In this document: in pieces, positions 7,561-18,900 of the stretch
Position numbering within the stretch: position 1 is the stretch's first letter
Layout of the letters: the number at the start of each line of letters is the position of its first letter
Assembly (NCBI RefSeq): GCF_001186125.1
Contig: NW_014040504.1
Coordinates: 58,864 to 78,863, forward strand
DNA length: 20,000 nt
Direction of reading: 5' to 3'
Origin: Sphaeroforma arctica JP610
Taxonomy: Eukaryota; Opisthokonta; Ichthyosporea; Ichthyophonida
The notes under the pieces: model-generated
Seen by the model: only the letters and a program-made list of their open reading frames with translations
The model's database searches: none
What the model was told of the DNA's origin: nothing
Made by a program: the position numbers and the translations under genes

Positions 7561-9240
7561 TACTTTGTTACGTACTCTCAGTCTCGGACCTCGGCTCTCG
7601 GCTAGCCGGTGGCCCGTGTCCTATAAATATAATATTGTGAGAAGTCTTAAATTACTCTCACGTTCGGGCTAAAACATATATTAATTTTGGAACAAGTCCC
7701 AAATTACTCTCGGCTGACGGCGGAAAATGTTATTAACGTATTTATAACTACTCCTGTAGTCTCTCGATGGATGTCTCATGTGGCGTACCTTGGTTCGGTT
7801 CCTGACGTTGAGTGCCTCGCGGCTCCAAGCCCTGACGCTCCCGTGTCTCTAGCGCCAATTGTTGTTGATGTTGACTTTGGCGGATTGATGCCATTGTGGT
7901 TACTTATGTTCCTACAGTTATGTGCTTAACTGTGATCGTAAAGTTGACCCTCTTTGCTGGTGGCTGCTCATATTATAACAACCACCTTTGTACAGTATAG
8001 GTTACCATCATCCATTCAGTTCTTATGTGCACATACTTGTCTCGTGTCGTTCTGTGATAGGTTCAACCCTACACCGACGTCTGAGCTTACTCGCGTACCT
8101 CGTGCTTACTCTCGGCCTGTATGCTTACTCTCATGTTGCGTGCCTACTCTCATGCTCACCCCAATAATTACTCTCGTATGCTCCCTCACTCTGCCCCAAG
8201 TATGTTTGCTTGCCCGCTCTTCTAACCTGCACCGTTCTTACCCTTCACCTGCTCCATTCATCTTGTGTATCCGATCTGTATTCCTTATAGATGATAGTCT
8301 CCATGACCATTGTAGTTCCATGTAGCTATCCTCTATGTTACCTTACATATCACACCTACAGTATTCTAGATTTTTCTATCACTTTATCCGCTTCTTCAAA
8401 CTATCCTTTGAATATATGTTCTCTCTAACAGTATTCACGAAGGGCCCTGTATCTATGCCCTACTATGTATGTGCTGTTCCTGGACGTCTATGTTTCTTGT
8501 ACATATATTCTTTTGTGTTTACGTATATATGGACCCCTAATATTATGTACATTACGTTATGCTCCCATTCTCTATCTTGTTAATATGCTCCAACTTAACA
8601 TTTATACTTATACCGGCTAGTTCTAAAATGCTAACGCTCCTTTTTCTATGGTCATCATATGTCACTCCATTGTATGTCGCCCCAATTCCATGTCCCATGT
8701 ATTCGAAACTTTTCGCAGCTTACCAACCCTATTACTTCTTGCTTAAATTATGTGATATCATTCTGCTTGAGTGAATTATCGTTGCTTCAACTCTTCCTGA
8801 CCTTTCTCACTTGGGTTATTTGTCCTTGTCAACAACCTCGTTGCGTCGTTCATGTTACTTCCCATTTCTGGTCGACTTTCTTGTCCCATGTCCGGCTGGT
8901 CATTTTGTACCCTCGTTTGTTGCCAATCCTCTGTCTGCACATCATCCAACATAAGCTAACCATTGTCTTTGTATTATTCTTTGCATTTGTATCAACCGTA
9001 GACCTTACTTCTGATCAATGTTTTGGTTGCGTGTACCTCCATGCTTCGTCGTAGGTGTCGAATCGTTTCTTTCTCTTGCTGACACCACTTCTCCCTCGCT
9101 GTCACTATTGTTTGATAACAGTGATGGCATACTCGATTCACTGCTGTATATCCCGCTATCTGACGACTCTTGTACCTGGTTGTCTATGCGTCCTCCATTT
9201 ATTGCCATGGGCGGATTCGACCAGCTTCAATAACTATGTC
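7561..9240. other. Pyrimidine-rich block with gag-like scraps
   Basis: The plus strand is strongly C/T-rich, so the minus strand is purine-rich, as in Q/E/R-rich gag frames. Two minus-strand stretches read like gag or leader: an ATG frame with ASIRQSQHQQQLALETRE (about 7890-7750), and a Ser/Asp-rich frame at 9208-9005 with ESSDSGIYSSESSMPSLLS. Repeated ACTCTCGG-type motifs occur at 7572-7715 and 8085-8180. I take it as debris of another retroelement copy of the same family, but no domain confirms it. Confidence 0.4.
8085..8160. repeat. 19-bp tandem array, four copies
   Basis: Units start at exactly 8085, 8104, 8123 and 8142, each beginning GC(T/C)TACTC(T/G)C followed by a variable part. A further TTACTCTCG lies at 8168, out of register. 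The core ACTCTCG equals one half of the near-palindrome repeated in the LTRs. Confidence 0.75.
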
Positions 9241-9589
9241 TCAACGCACGCCCCTCTACAGAGGTTAGTCGTTGGTTATTTATTGAATATCTTTGTTTAT
9301 AAACCCATATGTTTTATTTGATCAGAAATACTTTAATAACCCTAGACCTAATTTACAAATTTTATCAAAATAAATCTAATGACCTCCTGACCAAATGTTG
9401 CACCATTTATGGCTGCAAGATTGAAAGACAAACATCAAACTGTAGTGCTGGAACAGACCGTGCGTTTATTAATCAAGCTGTACGGTTTGGCGAGGTCTTG
9501 ATTTACATAGTAGCAGATAGTTGTATTCTTTTTGCCAATAAGCCGTAAATGAAGCCTATCGGGAGAAGGACAAAGGAAATAGTTTCAAT
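9241..9589. other. Stretch without recognised gene
   Basis: AT-rich sequence between the pyrimidine-rich block and the LTR at 9590. The frames here are short and unlike any family I know. An antisense AATAAA-like context is present but there is no supported gene. Confidence 0.4.
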
Positions 9590-10075
9590 TGTTAGAGTGC
9601 AATGTAGTAGACTTTAAATAAAGTGCAAATATATGTATTTATTTCTGACCTCACCTTTGGTTTTATACCCGAGATGTTTGTACTAGTGTTCAGCCACTTG
9701 GGCTGGCAAAAGTAAAAATTCATGTGGTCAGTATGAGAAACCTTCTGCAGAACACTTTAACACTTCAATGCTATTCTATTTCGACTTCTCTGCAATTAAA
9801 CCTCACGCTGATCTCACGATGTCTTTCCGCACAGGTCGTGACTCGCATAGAACGGCAGCTATTTTTAGAATGGTGGGGTTGGCAGACTTAATTCACTCTC
9901 GGGAGTTGGTAGAGAAACCTAATCTGCTCTCGGGAGTCGGTTAAGTATTGACTCAAATCTCGGGAGTAATCTAAGCAACTTGATTAGTTCTCGCGAGTGA
10001 GCTAACTCTGATGACTTCTATAAATCATAAAAGGTTTCTTGCTGTAAAATCTGGCCTGTGACCTGTAGTCTCTTA
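9590..10075 (-). mobile_element. Solo LTR, main family
   Basis: The most complete copy. The left edge is TGTTAGAGTGCAATG at 9590. The right end reads GACCTGTAGTCTCTTA near 10075. TCAAT (9585-9589) and TCGAT (10076-10080) flank it and match at four of five bases, a possible decayed target duplication. AATAAA (plus: TTTATT) motifs stand near the left edge, placing R/U5 there and the sense on the minus strand. No internal region adjoins either side, so it is a solo LTR. Near-palindromes ACTCTCGGGAGT (9895), CTCTCGGGAGT (9927), ATCTCGGGAGT (about 9958) and TCTCGCGAGT (about 9989) are spaced 31-32 bp. Confidence 0.85.
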
Positions 10076-10120
10076 TCGATAAAGAAATTAGGCGGTGTAA
10101 GAATAGGCATAGGTAGTACA

Positions 10121-10130
10121 TTATATATAA
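10121..10130 (+). promoter_or_regulatory. TATA-like box
   Basis: TTATATATAA, roughly 300 bp upstream of the ATG at 10438. It stands just outside the solo LTR. Only the motif supports it. Confidence 0.25.
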
Positions 10131-10437
10131 GAAAATTACACACAACACGTGTTGAGATCAGCGCACCCTGTTTGGTTCAAAGTCGTAAGAGCAGCAGCGG
10201 CAGCAGTCTCGGTGGTTGAACCATTATTCTCCGTGTATGCAAAAGAGAGAGACGCATACCCATTACATCTGGTACATAATATTAAAGGGTCCGCACTGTC
10301 CGACTTCGACGAGGAAATAGTAGTCATCGGCCAACCAAGATAAGGCTAACGTTGTTTAGTGTTTACCAACTAAACTCGCGCCAATTTTACAAATCACAAG
10401 TCACATATTCAACAGTAAATTCAACTGGGATATAAAG

Positions 10438-10884
10438 ATGTCCACGACTCTGACAACCGTCATGGTAACTGTACTGAGCATTGAAGTGATAGTAGAAAAA
10501 ACAGTCTTCCGTACATCAGTGATTCACACCTCGAAATCACGTATTGAAAAATTGCATTGCATTTCTGTAATACATCCATCGCAACAAAATACCTCTGACG
10601 GCGCTTCCATGTCCCTTGCCGCTTCGCTAAAAGGTTATATTGTAGGAGACTATATTGAAAATGTTTATCAGTATGATAGTAAAACTTTCAGACGGAGAGA
10701 CCTACTAGGAATGTACGTAATACTTGGAAATATATGGGTGCATGTGCCTAAGCTGTCCTTTAAGTTAGCTAAAGCCAGAGCTATGAATTTAGTGCCTGAT
10801 CCCTACTACTACCCTAGTATACGAAAGATAACTGTATCTAAACGTACTACCTTCTTACAAGAGGAACCGTCGTTCTTCTATTAA
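10438..10884 (+). CDS. Possible small single-exon gene, unidentified
   Basis: An open frame of 148 codons begins at an ATG in a favourable context (AAGATGTCC), with GATATAAAG just upstream, and ends TAA; AATAAA follows 51 bp later. The product has a hydrophobic Thr/Val-rich start (MSTTLTTVMVTVLSIEVIVE), a middle with SLKGYIVGDYIENVYQYDSK, and a basic end with PYYYPSIRKITVSKRTT. I do not recognise a family. A frame of this length is also expected about once by chance in 20 kb, so the case rests on the surrounding signals. An open stretch just upstream (to 10343) lacks an ATG and may be an exon or chance. A retroelement or viral origin cannot be excluded. Confidence 0.3.
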   Translation: MSTTLTTVMVTVLSIEVIVEKTVFRTSVIHTSKSRIEKLHCISVIHPSQQNTSDGASMSLAASLKGYIVGDYIENVYQYDSKTFRRRDLLGMYVILGNIWVHVPKLSFKLAKARAMNLVPDPYYYPSIRKITVSKRTTFLQEEPSFFY

Positions 10885-10934
10885 CAACTCTATTAACAAT
10901 TAATGAACCAAATCTTGTGTAAGCTTTTCCGACC

Positions 10935-10940
10935 AATAAA
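10935..10940 (+). terminator. Polyadenylation signal AATAAA
   Basis: Canonical hexamer 51 bp after the stop of the 10438-10884 frame. It fits a 3' end there but is common in AT-rich DNA. Confidence 0.25.
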
Positions 10941-10959
10941 GATGATTGGATAAACCAAG

Positions 10960-11544
10960 CTTACAGATTCTATAAAAAAAAACAAACTAAATAGACAATA
11001 TTATATCGATCAAATGAACCCTATTCAACGTATTTCGACCACAAATATTGCAGTCTCTTTTTCACCTGTTCATAATGCGAATCCGTGAGCACCGCGAGTC
11101 GTATCTGGCTTAATAATCCACGCGCACTTCTTTTGAAACCTGCTACTATATATCACACCGTAGGTTGTAGTTAAAGGTCGAATAACAGTATCTCCCCCTG
11201 TTCAGAGGGAGACGTTGTTCTTTTATTCATTAAACCTTAATTACAGAATCTAATCACTTATGAGGCATGTGCCGATCTAAAGCCCTGACCGGTACAAACT
11301 AAGTTTACAGATTATAATATTACAAAGTAAATAACCTAAACTAAAATATCACCAATAACCCTGTCCGGGAAAACACTAACAAGGTACAGAAAAATATTCA
11401 ATCTCCGAAGAGGGTTGCGCAACACTGGAAAAGAAGTTAAGAGCGTAACATACCAAAAGTCCTACTATATTTACAACTAATTGAGATCTTGTAGAATATT
11501 CAAGTCTTATATACCGATCGTATCTAGTGAGAGGGGTTTTTTTT
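10960..11544. other. Intergenic, nothing recognised
   Basis: No supported coding frame, RNA gene or repeat was found. The minus-strand frame that starts at 11708 runs into the LTR remnant and is not a gene. Confidence 0.4.
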
Positions 11545-11835
11545 AGCGAAAAATAGATGTTTTTGATTAGCGCGAGTAAAAGAAGAGAGGTCGAAATAGA
11601 ACAGTATCGAAGTTTTGATGTATTCCGCAGAAGTTTCCTCATATTGTCCATGTAAGTATAGTGTCGAAGTGTTGATGCATTCTGCATAAGTTTCCTCATA
11701 TTGTCCATGTAAGTTTTACTTCGGCCAGTTTAATTGGTTGGATACTGGCAGAAACACCGTTATAAAACTAAAGGTAAGGAAAAAAATTATGATGACTGCT
11801 ACGCTTCAATCAAAATTTACTACCCTGCACTTTAA
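11545..11835 (+). mobile_element. Diverged LTR remnant, main family, with internal duplication
   Basis: It shares, in the same order as 2600-3077, AAAAATAG, AGAGA(A/G)GT(T/C)GAA, (G/A)TATCGAAGT, a block ending TTTC(C)TCATA(T/C)TG, a GGCCAG motif, AAAGGT(T/A)AGG and TGCACTTTA. It lacks the outer edges and the palindrome array. A 57-bp segment is duplicated in tandem inside (11601-11714). It is the most decayed copy of the family here. Confidence 0.65.
11601..11714. repeat. 57-bp tandem duplication
   Basis: The copies run from about 11601 and 11658. TCGAAG starts at 11607 and 11664. Both copies end TTTCCTCATATTGTCCATGT. Other LTR copies have a single version, so the duplication belongs to this copy or subfamily. 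Confidence 0.85.
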
Positions 11836-14639
11836 GATGTCAAATTTCCAGACCCTATTTTAATCGGCTATTTGGACGCAATTCAGATTGATATTGGATG
11901 CCTGTGTACTGTGAGCCCATCATTATATCATGGCTGTATCAATTGGCGGACGATGAATGATACTGGCTGGCTGATACTGATCCTAAGATAAATTCTGCAC
12001 GTCAGGATGGCACACTGATTTGTTGTAAACGCGATCGGTATTTCGTAATAAACGTCTCGAGGGAAACATGCAAATGACAAATGTGTTTCATAAAATCCGG
12101 GTTGCCCTTATGTATTAGGAACTATTAGAAATACTGACTTATATACTGTAGCATCATATCGGCACATGGTCTGAAACAGCTGGTACGAATCGGGATTCTT
12201 GGAGCCGTGTTGAAAAATTTAGCTTATGACTATCTATACAACCGTCGCCCAATTTAAAAATTACACATAGATTGGTGAAAATAAATCGGTATTTGTTTCA
12301 AGTAAAGCTGGCTATCTATACGTGAAAATAGGAATAAATTTGCCTAACGTTTCTCAGGGCAAACTTTAAATTCGGTTCAATTAGACTTGTATACAGACTA
12401 GATTCAAAATAGCGTCGCGCTGAGAACCCCCCACTAAAAGTCGTGGCCGATTATCAGCGTACATGGACGTTATTAAAGAAAACGTCCAGCTTATGACTGA
12501 TGTCAGCCAGGGGAGGAGAAGCATAGGTCCGAGCATCTCTTCCAAATCTTTGAACAGTCACATGGGTAAAGAACATGTCTTAGGATTAACTTAAAGTCGA
12601 ATAATAATACTCTTCTATGTAAATGACAGGATTCGACGTCAGCTTTGAAAGTGTTTAAATCTCACCACGTCACGAGTGAAATGTACAAGGTATGGCCACG
12701 ATTGATTGAACAAATTGCCTGGACCATAGCTATCAAAATTCTCCATATTGCTAAATCTACCAATGCCTTCATATTACGTCGTCACTTCACATGCATGTGT
12801 CATAATGGCCAGCGCTCATCAAAGTTCCGAGCGCTCCAGATTCACCTTACTTTTCAAACAAAGTATATATATGTATGCAATTCAAATACAGAAGGCAACA
12901 TCATATACCTATGGTTATCCAAAACATAAAAACTATTTGAAACAGGGGCACGATAAAACGTTCCGACCATACAGCACGATACGGTGCGCTGAGGAACAAA
13001 TAAACAATGTTGATCGCACAGCATTGGAGCCGATCTTGTAGTATACACTTTTTTTGGGGGTTTCCAGAAGGTTTATCACAGAACAAACATTTTTCGAATA
13101 GTTGTTGCGCAATGATCATGTTCTGATGCATTTTCTTCTTCTGCAGAGAATAGAGCGAATGAATGGTTGCGATAGACAAGATGCACCTTCGTGAATCGGA
13201 TTTCAATACTGGAGAATAGTGGGCAAGGTCAGTGAGAGAAGAGTTCGCTTATGAAACGACTATGAGTTAAAATCGTTGCTCACATCTAGATACAATTTTG
13301 GCCAATCGAAGAAATTCATTCATTCTGAAATTGAGGTAAAAGCAATTATTTGTGACATCATCAAATGAGGTTACACGTTTTCCAATAATAAGATCGTGAG
13401 AATTTTTTTCTCCGTGACAGCCCATTTTGGTAGTTCACCTGAATATAGCAACGCAAGATTGATTATTGCATCAATCGGTTCACTATGGACTAATTGTCAA
13501 TAAATTAATCAAAATAGCCGAGACATCACCGCTCCTATTTTCGATCAACTTACTGTAATATAGAATGCTACATTGAAATATTTAAGATCATAAAGAAACG
13601 CTGTGTATCGGTTACCCTCGAGGAGTTTTGGCTCTTAAAGTAAGGGACATCGAGATTGTGATTTGCATCGAATGCTGTCAAATGAGGATGCATATGCGAT
13701 AGGTGACAGCTCGGTGGACCCACAGGCTACACTACAATGTCTGCAATCTTGCAGCGCAACCATTCGATAACATCCTGATATGAATTGTTGACCTTTCTTC
13801 CATGAGATGACGGTAGGTTTGAAGAAACAAACCATAAAGGTATACTTACACGACATATTTGTGTCTATATTTAATTTCGAACCTAACTGGATCAGGGTTG
13901 GAATATACGACCGCGTATGTCGACTATGGTTGCGTCAAACTCTTGGTTGAAATCTCATCATTTGCGCGCAAGCTCCGTAGTGGTGCGCTACTTTTGCCAC
14001 ATAGGGAGAGAAGATTACTAGAAAGTTAACACTTAAATATAGGTACCAATCGATTTGCGTCTGGTGGTATGTAGACAACACGAGCTACTCAACGTATAGA
14101 TAGATCGGCGACTTACAAAGGCAAACCAGGAGCACTATTCTTTTTGTTCTGGCCTTGCATAGGAATTCGCACAATCTTGTGCAAGTTTCGAAATATTGCC
14201 GAATGAATGCGCTTCTCTGTTGCGAATGCATTTCACCACGTTTTTAATCTCAGCAAATATGTGCGAACTATTTTTTATCATTTAAGGATGGTAGTGTTTC
14301 AGAGCTCGTCGCGGTTACGTTAGAGCAACTACAATTAGAAATCTTTTGCAGTAACCAAGGCTTTACTCTGCCTAGCTTAAATCTGAAATACAAACTTCTG
14401 GTTTAGATATCTAAGCAAGAAAAGCAGCATTCTAATTAGTGAACGGTAGCATCTCCCACAGGCCAAGAGTGCAGCAGGACACACAAGTGTGTCACCTTTA
14501 AGACCATTCACCTTGCACAAACAAACTGCCCTACATACTATCCAGTGATGGATATTTGCTGTACTGTTTGATTTGACGTATCAGTGTCATACAATTACCC
14601 ATATACCTGCTAAAAAGGGCCATGTAGTAAGAATGGAAA
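11836..14639. other. Long stretch without recognised gene
   Basis: Frames are all below 105 codons, overlap each other on both strands and show no motifs. I found no splice-supported exon chain, RNA gene or clear repeat. It may hold decayed repeats or intergenic spacer. Confidence 0.4.
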
Positions 14640-14727
14640 GATGTTGACTATTTCAGTATTCTCGTTATATTTACATATATGAGGAATAGAGGATGTTGGC
14701 TATTTCAGTATTCTCGTTGTATTCAAA
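14640..14727. repeat. Direct repeat, 52-bp period
   Basis: The 35-bp segment starting GATGTTGACTATTTCAGTAT at 14640 recurs at 14692 (GATGTTGGCTATTTCAGTAT) with two substitutions, separated by about 17 bp of unrelated sequence. No coding or structural role is visible. Confidence 0.8.
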
Positions 14728-15434
14728 GAATGCTTTGCAATTCATACACGTTCCCACTTTCACCTCTAATAGTTCTGTACAAGTCATTTTTATTATTATT
14801 TACTATATTAGAAGAGACATAATGTCACTGAAGAAGCCCTATTCGTGCTTGTGAAGCCATCACCGAGGATTTACAAGGGAAATCTCACCTAACTAGCACC
14901 AATTTATGCAGAGTGTAGATGGTAACCGTCTCAACGAACGTCTACTAGAACCTGAATGATTGTGAATAGGCTCTAAACTTTCCCCACAGATAAGCACGGC
15001 TTGTAGTGTCTCTGTTGCTCACTGGCTTGCTTGTGTACTATTGTTACATATGCTGCATATTGTCTGCCCCATTTGATCTCAGGGGGTATCATTGCATGTG
15101 CTTTACATTTTCACTCCTCCTCGTGTTTCGCATTATTTTGTAGAAATCTTTGTGCATGTCTACTTATGCCAAGAGACCAGCAACCGCGCCATCCTGAGCC
15201 ACTTGTAACGATGCGATGTCACCGTACTGTTCCTGTGGTGTGAAACGGATACCAAAAGAAAGTAAACATCACACAGCTATGGGCAGGGGCTGAAAACGAT
15301 CGCCTCACGACTACCCGTAGAATTAAATCAGACTAGTGTTCCCTACTCATCAACGGTGGAGCAAAATAGATACACCACTTGAAGGCTGCGGCTGGGTTCA
15401 GCCGGAGCACGATCCCGACTAAAGCAAAGGCACG
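14728..15434. other. Stretch without recognised gene
   Basis: Short frames only. Minus-strand frames near 15333-15594 overlap the plus-strand frame of 15435-15857 and show no family motif. Confidence 0.4.
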
Positions 15435-15857
15435 ATGAGCCATTCTTACACAAGAAAAATGAACGGCACGAGACCACCGACGCGGCGCAAGTTGTGCTTG
15501 AATGCCGAAAAAAATAAGAAACGAATTGACTACAAAGCGAGAACACAACATGCAGTTGTGCTGAGGAACTTGTCAAAGTTCCGATACACAACAACTGCGC
15601 AAGAGCCCAGAACCGAGAGATGTCATACTGTTGTACTTGGGTTCGTGACAGCTGACGCTCAACTCAATCAGCCAAGGATGAGGAATTCCGGAAATCCACA
15701 AAACAGCATCATGTGTATATACCAGGTGGGCAGAACATCGGTAGACAATATCGCAGACTTTACATACAATATAGCACAGGACACCACTCGCAAAGAAAGA
15801 GCCTATGCATTGGAACTCACATGTACTGTTACTAGGGTTTCGGGAAATGCGCACTAG
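15435..15857 (+). CDS. Open frame of 140 codons, doubtful
   Basis: The ATG-started frame gives a basic, polar product (early RKMNGTRPPTRRK, later NAEKNKKRIDYKART) with no recognised domain, signal peptide or membrane segment. It ends 130 bp short of the stop of the minus-strand armadillo gene, so the two would be convergent. A frame this long is expected by chance about once in such a window, and no polyadenylation signal or promoter marks it. Confidence 0.15.
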   Translation: MSHSYTRKMNGTRPPTRRKLCLNAEKNKKRIDYKARTQHAVVLRNLSKFRYTTTAQEPRTERCHTVVLGFVTADAQLNQPRMRNSGNPQNSIMCIYQVGRTSVDNIADFTYNIAQDTTRKERAYALELTCTVTRVSGNAH

Positions 15858-15986
15858 CCCCGACTCGGAAGCTATGCTTCCTTCATAAGCGCATAGAGAG
15901 TCCTAGAATTAAACTAAGAAGTAATCAAACTAAGAATGTTGAGACTTAGCTCAAGTGCGCCGCGTACGTTAACACTCTATACAACC

Positions 15987-18900
15987 CTAAGCCCTAAATA
16001 CTGTCATACGTACGTGCAAGTGCACAAACATACCACACATCGCCGCGTCATAGTCCCCACGCAGCGACGACTGCAAACACGCGTCAAAGTCCAGCAGACA
16101 GGCTTGGACTTGATGGCCACAGCATAGTTGCTCACATACTGCTGAGTGCACTCTGAGAAGGTAGTGTACATAAGACTTAAACAACATGTGGGGACGAGTG
16201 GGCCACTATATGGTGTCTACCCGCAACTACAGACTAGTAGAAAGATTGATCCGTAGGTGGCGATTTTGTTTGTTTTTTGTATTGCAAAACGTCAGTGCGA
16301 AGGCATTGAGAAAACACGGAAGCCCATGCTACTTACTGAACGAAATACTGACCAAGAATAAACCTTTCCATTTCAATAATCTTACCTGGACATTCTTTCG
16401 CGCTCTCCACCATCTTAAATACACTCGGAAGGAATCCAACAGCCTGCAGACAGGCACAGTGCAATGTATGAGTGAAATGCTCATCACCGAATTTTCAAGC
16501 TCTACAGATAATCAACAAAGTATTGCGATTCGATAGGTATTCCGGTCAACTACGCTTAAAAAAGTACACCACACGCACACGTAGTACATATGAACAAACC
16601 CTAACCCTACAACAGATACTCTGTTGGACATCCGATTAGCGCTTTAAGTGGAGCTGTATGCGAGCAATAGAACGACATTTGCGCATGTATCTGGATTTTC
16701 GCACAGACAGCACTTAGACACTCACATAGCTGTTATATACTACCCGTAGAGAACTATTGAAGCGCTCTCCCAATGATTACTCTGTGGTCATCGAGACCGC
16801 CAAGGCTCGATTTGACCCGATATAACCGATCAATGTGTACTGTTGTGGTCCTTAGAAATGCAGACAGACCTACATTCACAAGGCTGATGTGATTTGTACA
16901 GTATAGCTAGACTTACAATGCCAGCCATAGTTTTACGCTCTCTCGCCAGTTGCCGTGCGGCCAATTCCAGTAGCGAATACGGTTCGACACTTAACTCTGG
17001 GGCCACATAGCACGAGTGTGGATTGCCTGTTGTACAGGGGAGTGCAGCACTTAGTTCAATGGGCGTGTTTGCTGGTAGCTAGGACAAGCACAGGTTAACA
17101 CTCTGATTTAAGAACGGAGTGACAAGGTCGAGCTGATTTTTTTGTATTTCCTTTGTTAACTGAAGAAAGAAACGTTCAGCTACAGCATTGATCAATCAAT
17201 TCATTCACTTTCTTGGACATCGAAGTGACCGTTGCACGAACTTTGCCACAGACTGACCAGCTCATTTCCTCTGAAACGAATATCATGTGAAAGGATAGCA
17301 GACACACAACCAATCAACATGGAGACCTACCAATCGACTACACCTACGTATGATCAAATAAGTAGCGGTACACGCCGACCGCACTAGTTTTATGAATGGC
17401 GCCTAATAAACCTGACAACGTGTGGACTGATACGTTTGTGGTAAATGGTATGTGTACACTTATACGTTTGTTTCATGCATAAAAACTCCTAAATGTATCT
17501 GCACATAGTCCGTGATTGCATCATACCAGATGCGAGCTGATCGAGTAAGTAGTTGCACTTCTCCACAAAGCGAGTGTCGTCCGAATGATGGGCCATGGAG
17601 TCAAAGAAGAGATCCAACGCCTCCGGACTTTGTAGTAGCAGAAGGCGATTGGCATCCACTTCAATGATAACATTGAAGATGAAGGAGCAGGCGGATGATT
17701 GTACCTGATTGGTTCATATAAATAGAATGATAGTGGGTAACAGACGGGTAACAACAGACGATTTGCATCAATCCCATAAATGCCTTTGAAGAAAGAAGCA
17801 CATACACAGGCAGACGTTCCATAGACGTATACAAACCACCACAACAGCCTCACAGTAACTCGAAATAGTTACGTACCTCTAGGCTTGAGGGGTGGTTTCG
17901 CATGGCTCTCAAGGCCAAACCGATAGCCCCCGTCTTAGCCACTTCCAGGCGATGGTCTTTCATGAATGAGAGATTCCGCATCACTCCCAACCCATAATTC
18001 TGTAAATAGATCAAAAGGATTGAAAGATCAGCTGCCAGATTAAGCATGTGCTCAGCAATGCTATATTCACGAGATCGTTGAGAAAGCGGGTAGGTGGATA
18101 AGGCGATATTGGTGAATGCCTTGAACAAAGCAATAGAGCCGTGGTGCGCCGTTGTAGCATTGTGCCGAGATTCAATGCCGTTCAGCGGCGATCAAGAAGT
18201 ACAACAGAAACTACAGACAGTGTATATGGGATGGTGTGCATCTTTTATATTGAATGGTACTATCAGGAATGGCGTATACATATAGTAGCGAGTACTCATA
18301 AACAAGATACATATACCTTTTCCATTAAATGCGGACACATACTTTAATTGGCTGTGAGCGATACGTTAATTACAGTTACAGTGTACATGTGCATGTTTGT
18401 ACGGTGAACACGAACGGATTTGATGAATAGTGTACACGTGTGTACATGTGTCTGCGTGACTTTGTCACAGTTTGTTCGCCTGTGCATGTCAATGAGAACA
18501 TATCATTTCTCTACAGATAAGAAGCAACACACATAATACTGTGTAGATATCCACTGTACATACGATAAACCCTATACACAGATTCATTATATATACCCGT
18601 CCCCCACATTTACTGCCCATTGAGCGTGTACGTGATATCAATACAGAAACAACACGCACCACACACCTGCACTATACAATCCCGTGGGAAAGCGGTCATA
18701 GCCTTCAGCACTACCTCGAGCACTCCCGTCCGTATCAACTTGACGGTGCATTCGATGTTGCAGGCCAGATTCTGCAATGCCCCACAGCCCCACTTCTGTA
18801 TCTCCAGACTCTCTGGTTTGTTCTGAATTTATCCAGAACGAGAATTAGAGTTGATTGGTCAAATGCTCAGGTGGAGACTAGGTGTATGCGGCTCTTGGTA

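Noticed and set aside
7954-9321. Several plus-strand frames of 70-131 codons rich in Leu, Ser, Cys, Phe
   Set aside because: They follow from the pyrimidine-rich plus strand, which favours such codons; the minus strand reads more like gag debris.
10136-10343. Open frames on both strands just upstream of the 10438 frame
   Set aside because: The plus frame has no ATG. The minus one (63 codons, Thr/Ala-rich with one CTRC) has no further support.
1092-11089. Shared 13-mer GCGAATCCGTGAG at about 1094 and 11077
   Set aside because: Flanks do not align; several shared 13-mers are expected by chance in 20 kb.
12645-13206. Three overlapping frames of 94-101 codons on both strands
   Set aside because: They overlap each other, show no domain, and lengths of this size are expected by chance.
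16186-16536. Plus-strand frame of 116 codons
   Set aside because: It lies antisense to the 16386-16443 exon and its introns, has no motif and no supporting signals.
15983-16610. Telomere-like CCCTAA motifs (AACCCTAAGCCCTAAA, AAACCCTAACCCTAC)
   Set aside because: Only two units each, too few for an interstitial telomeric array.
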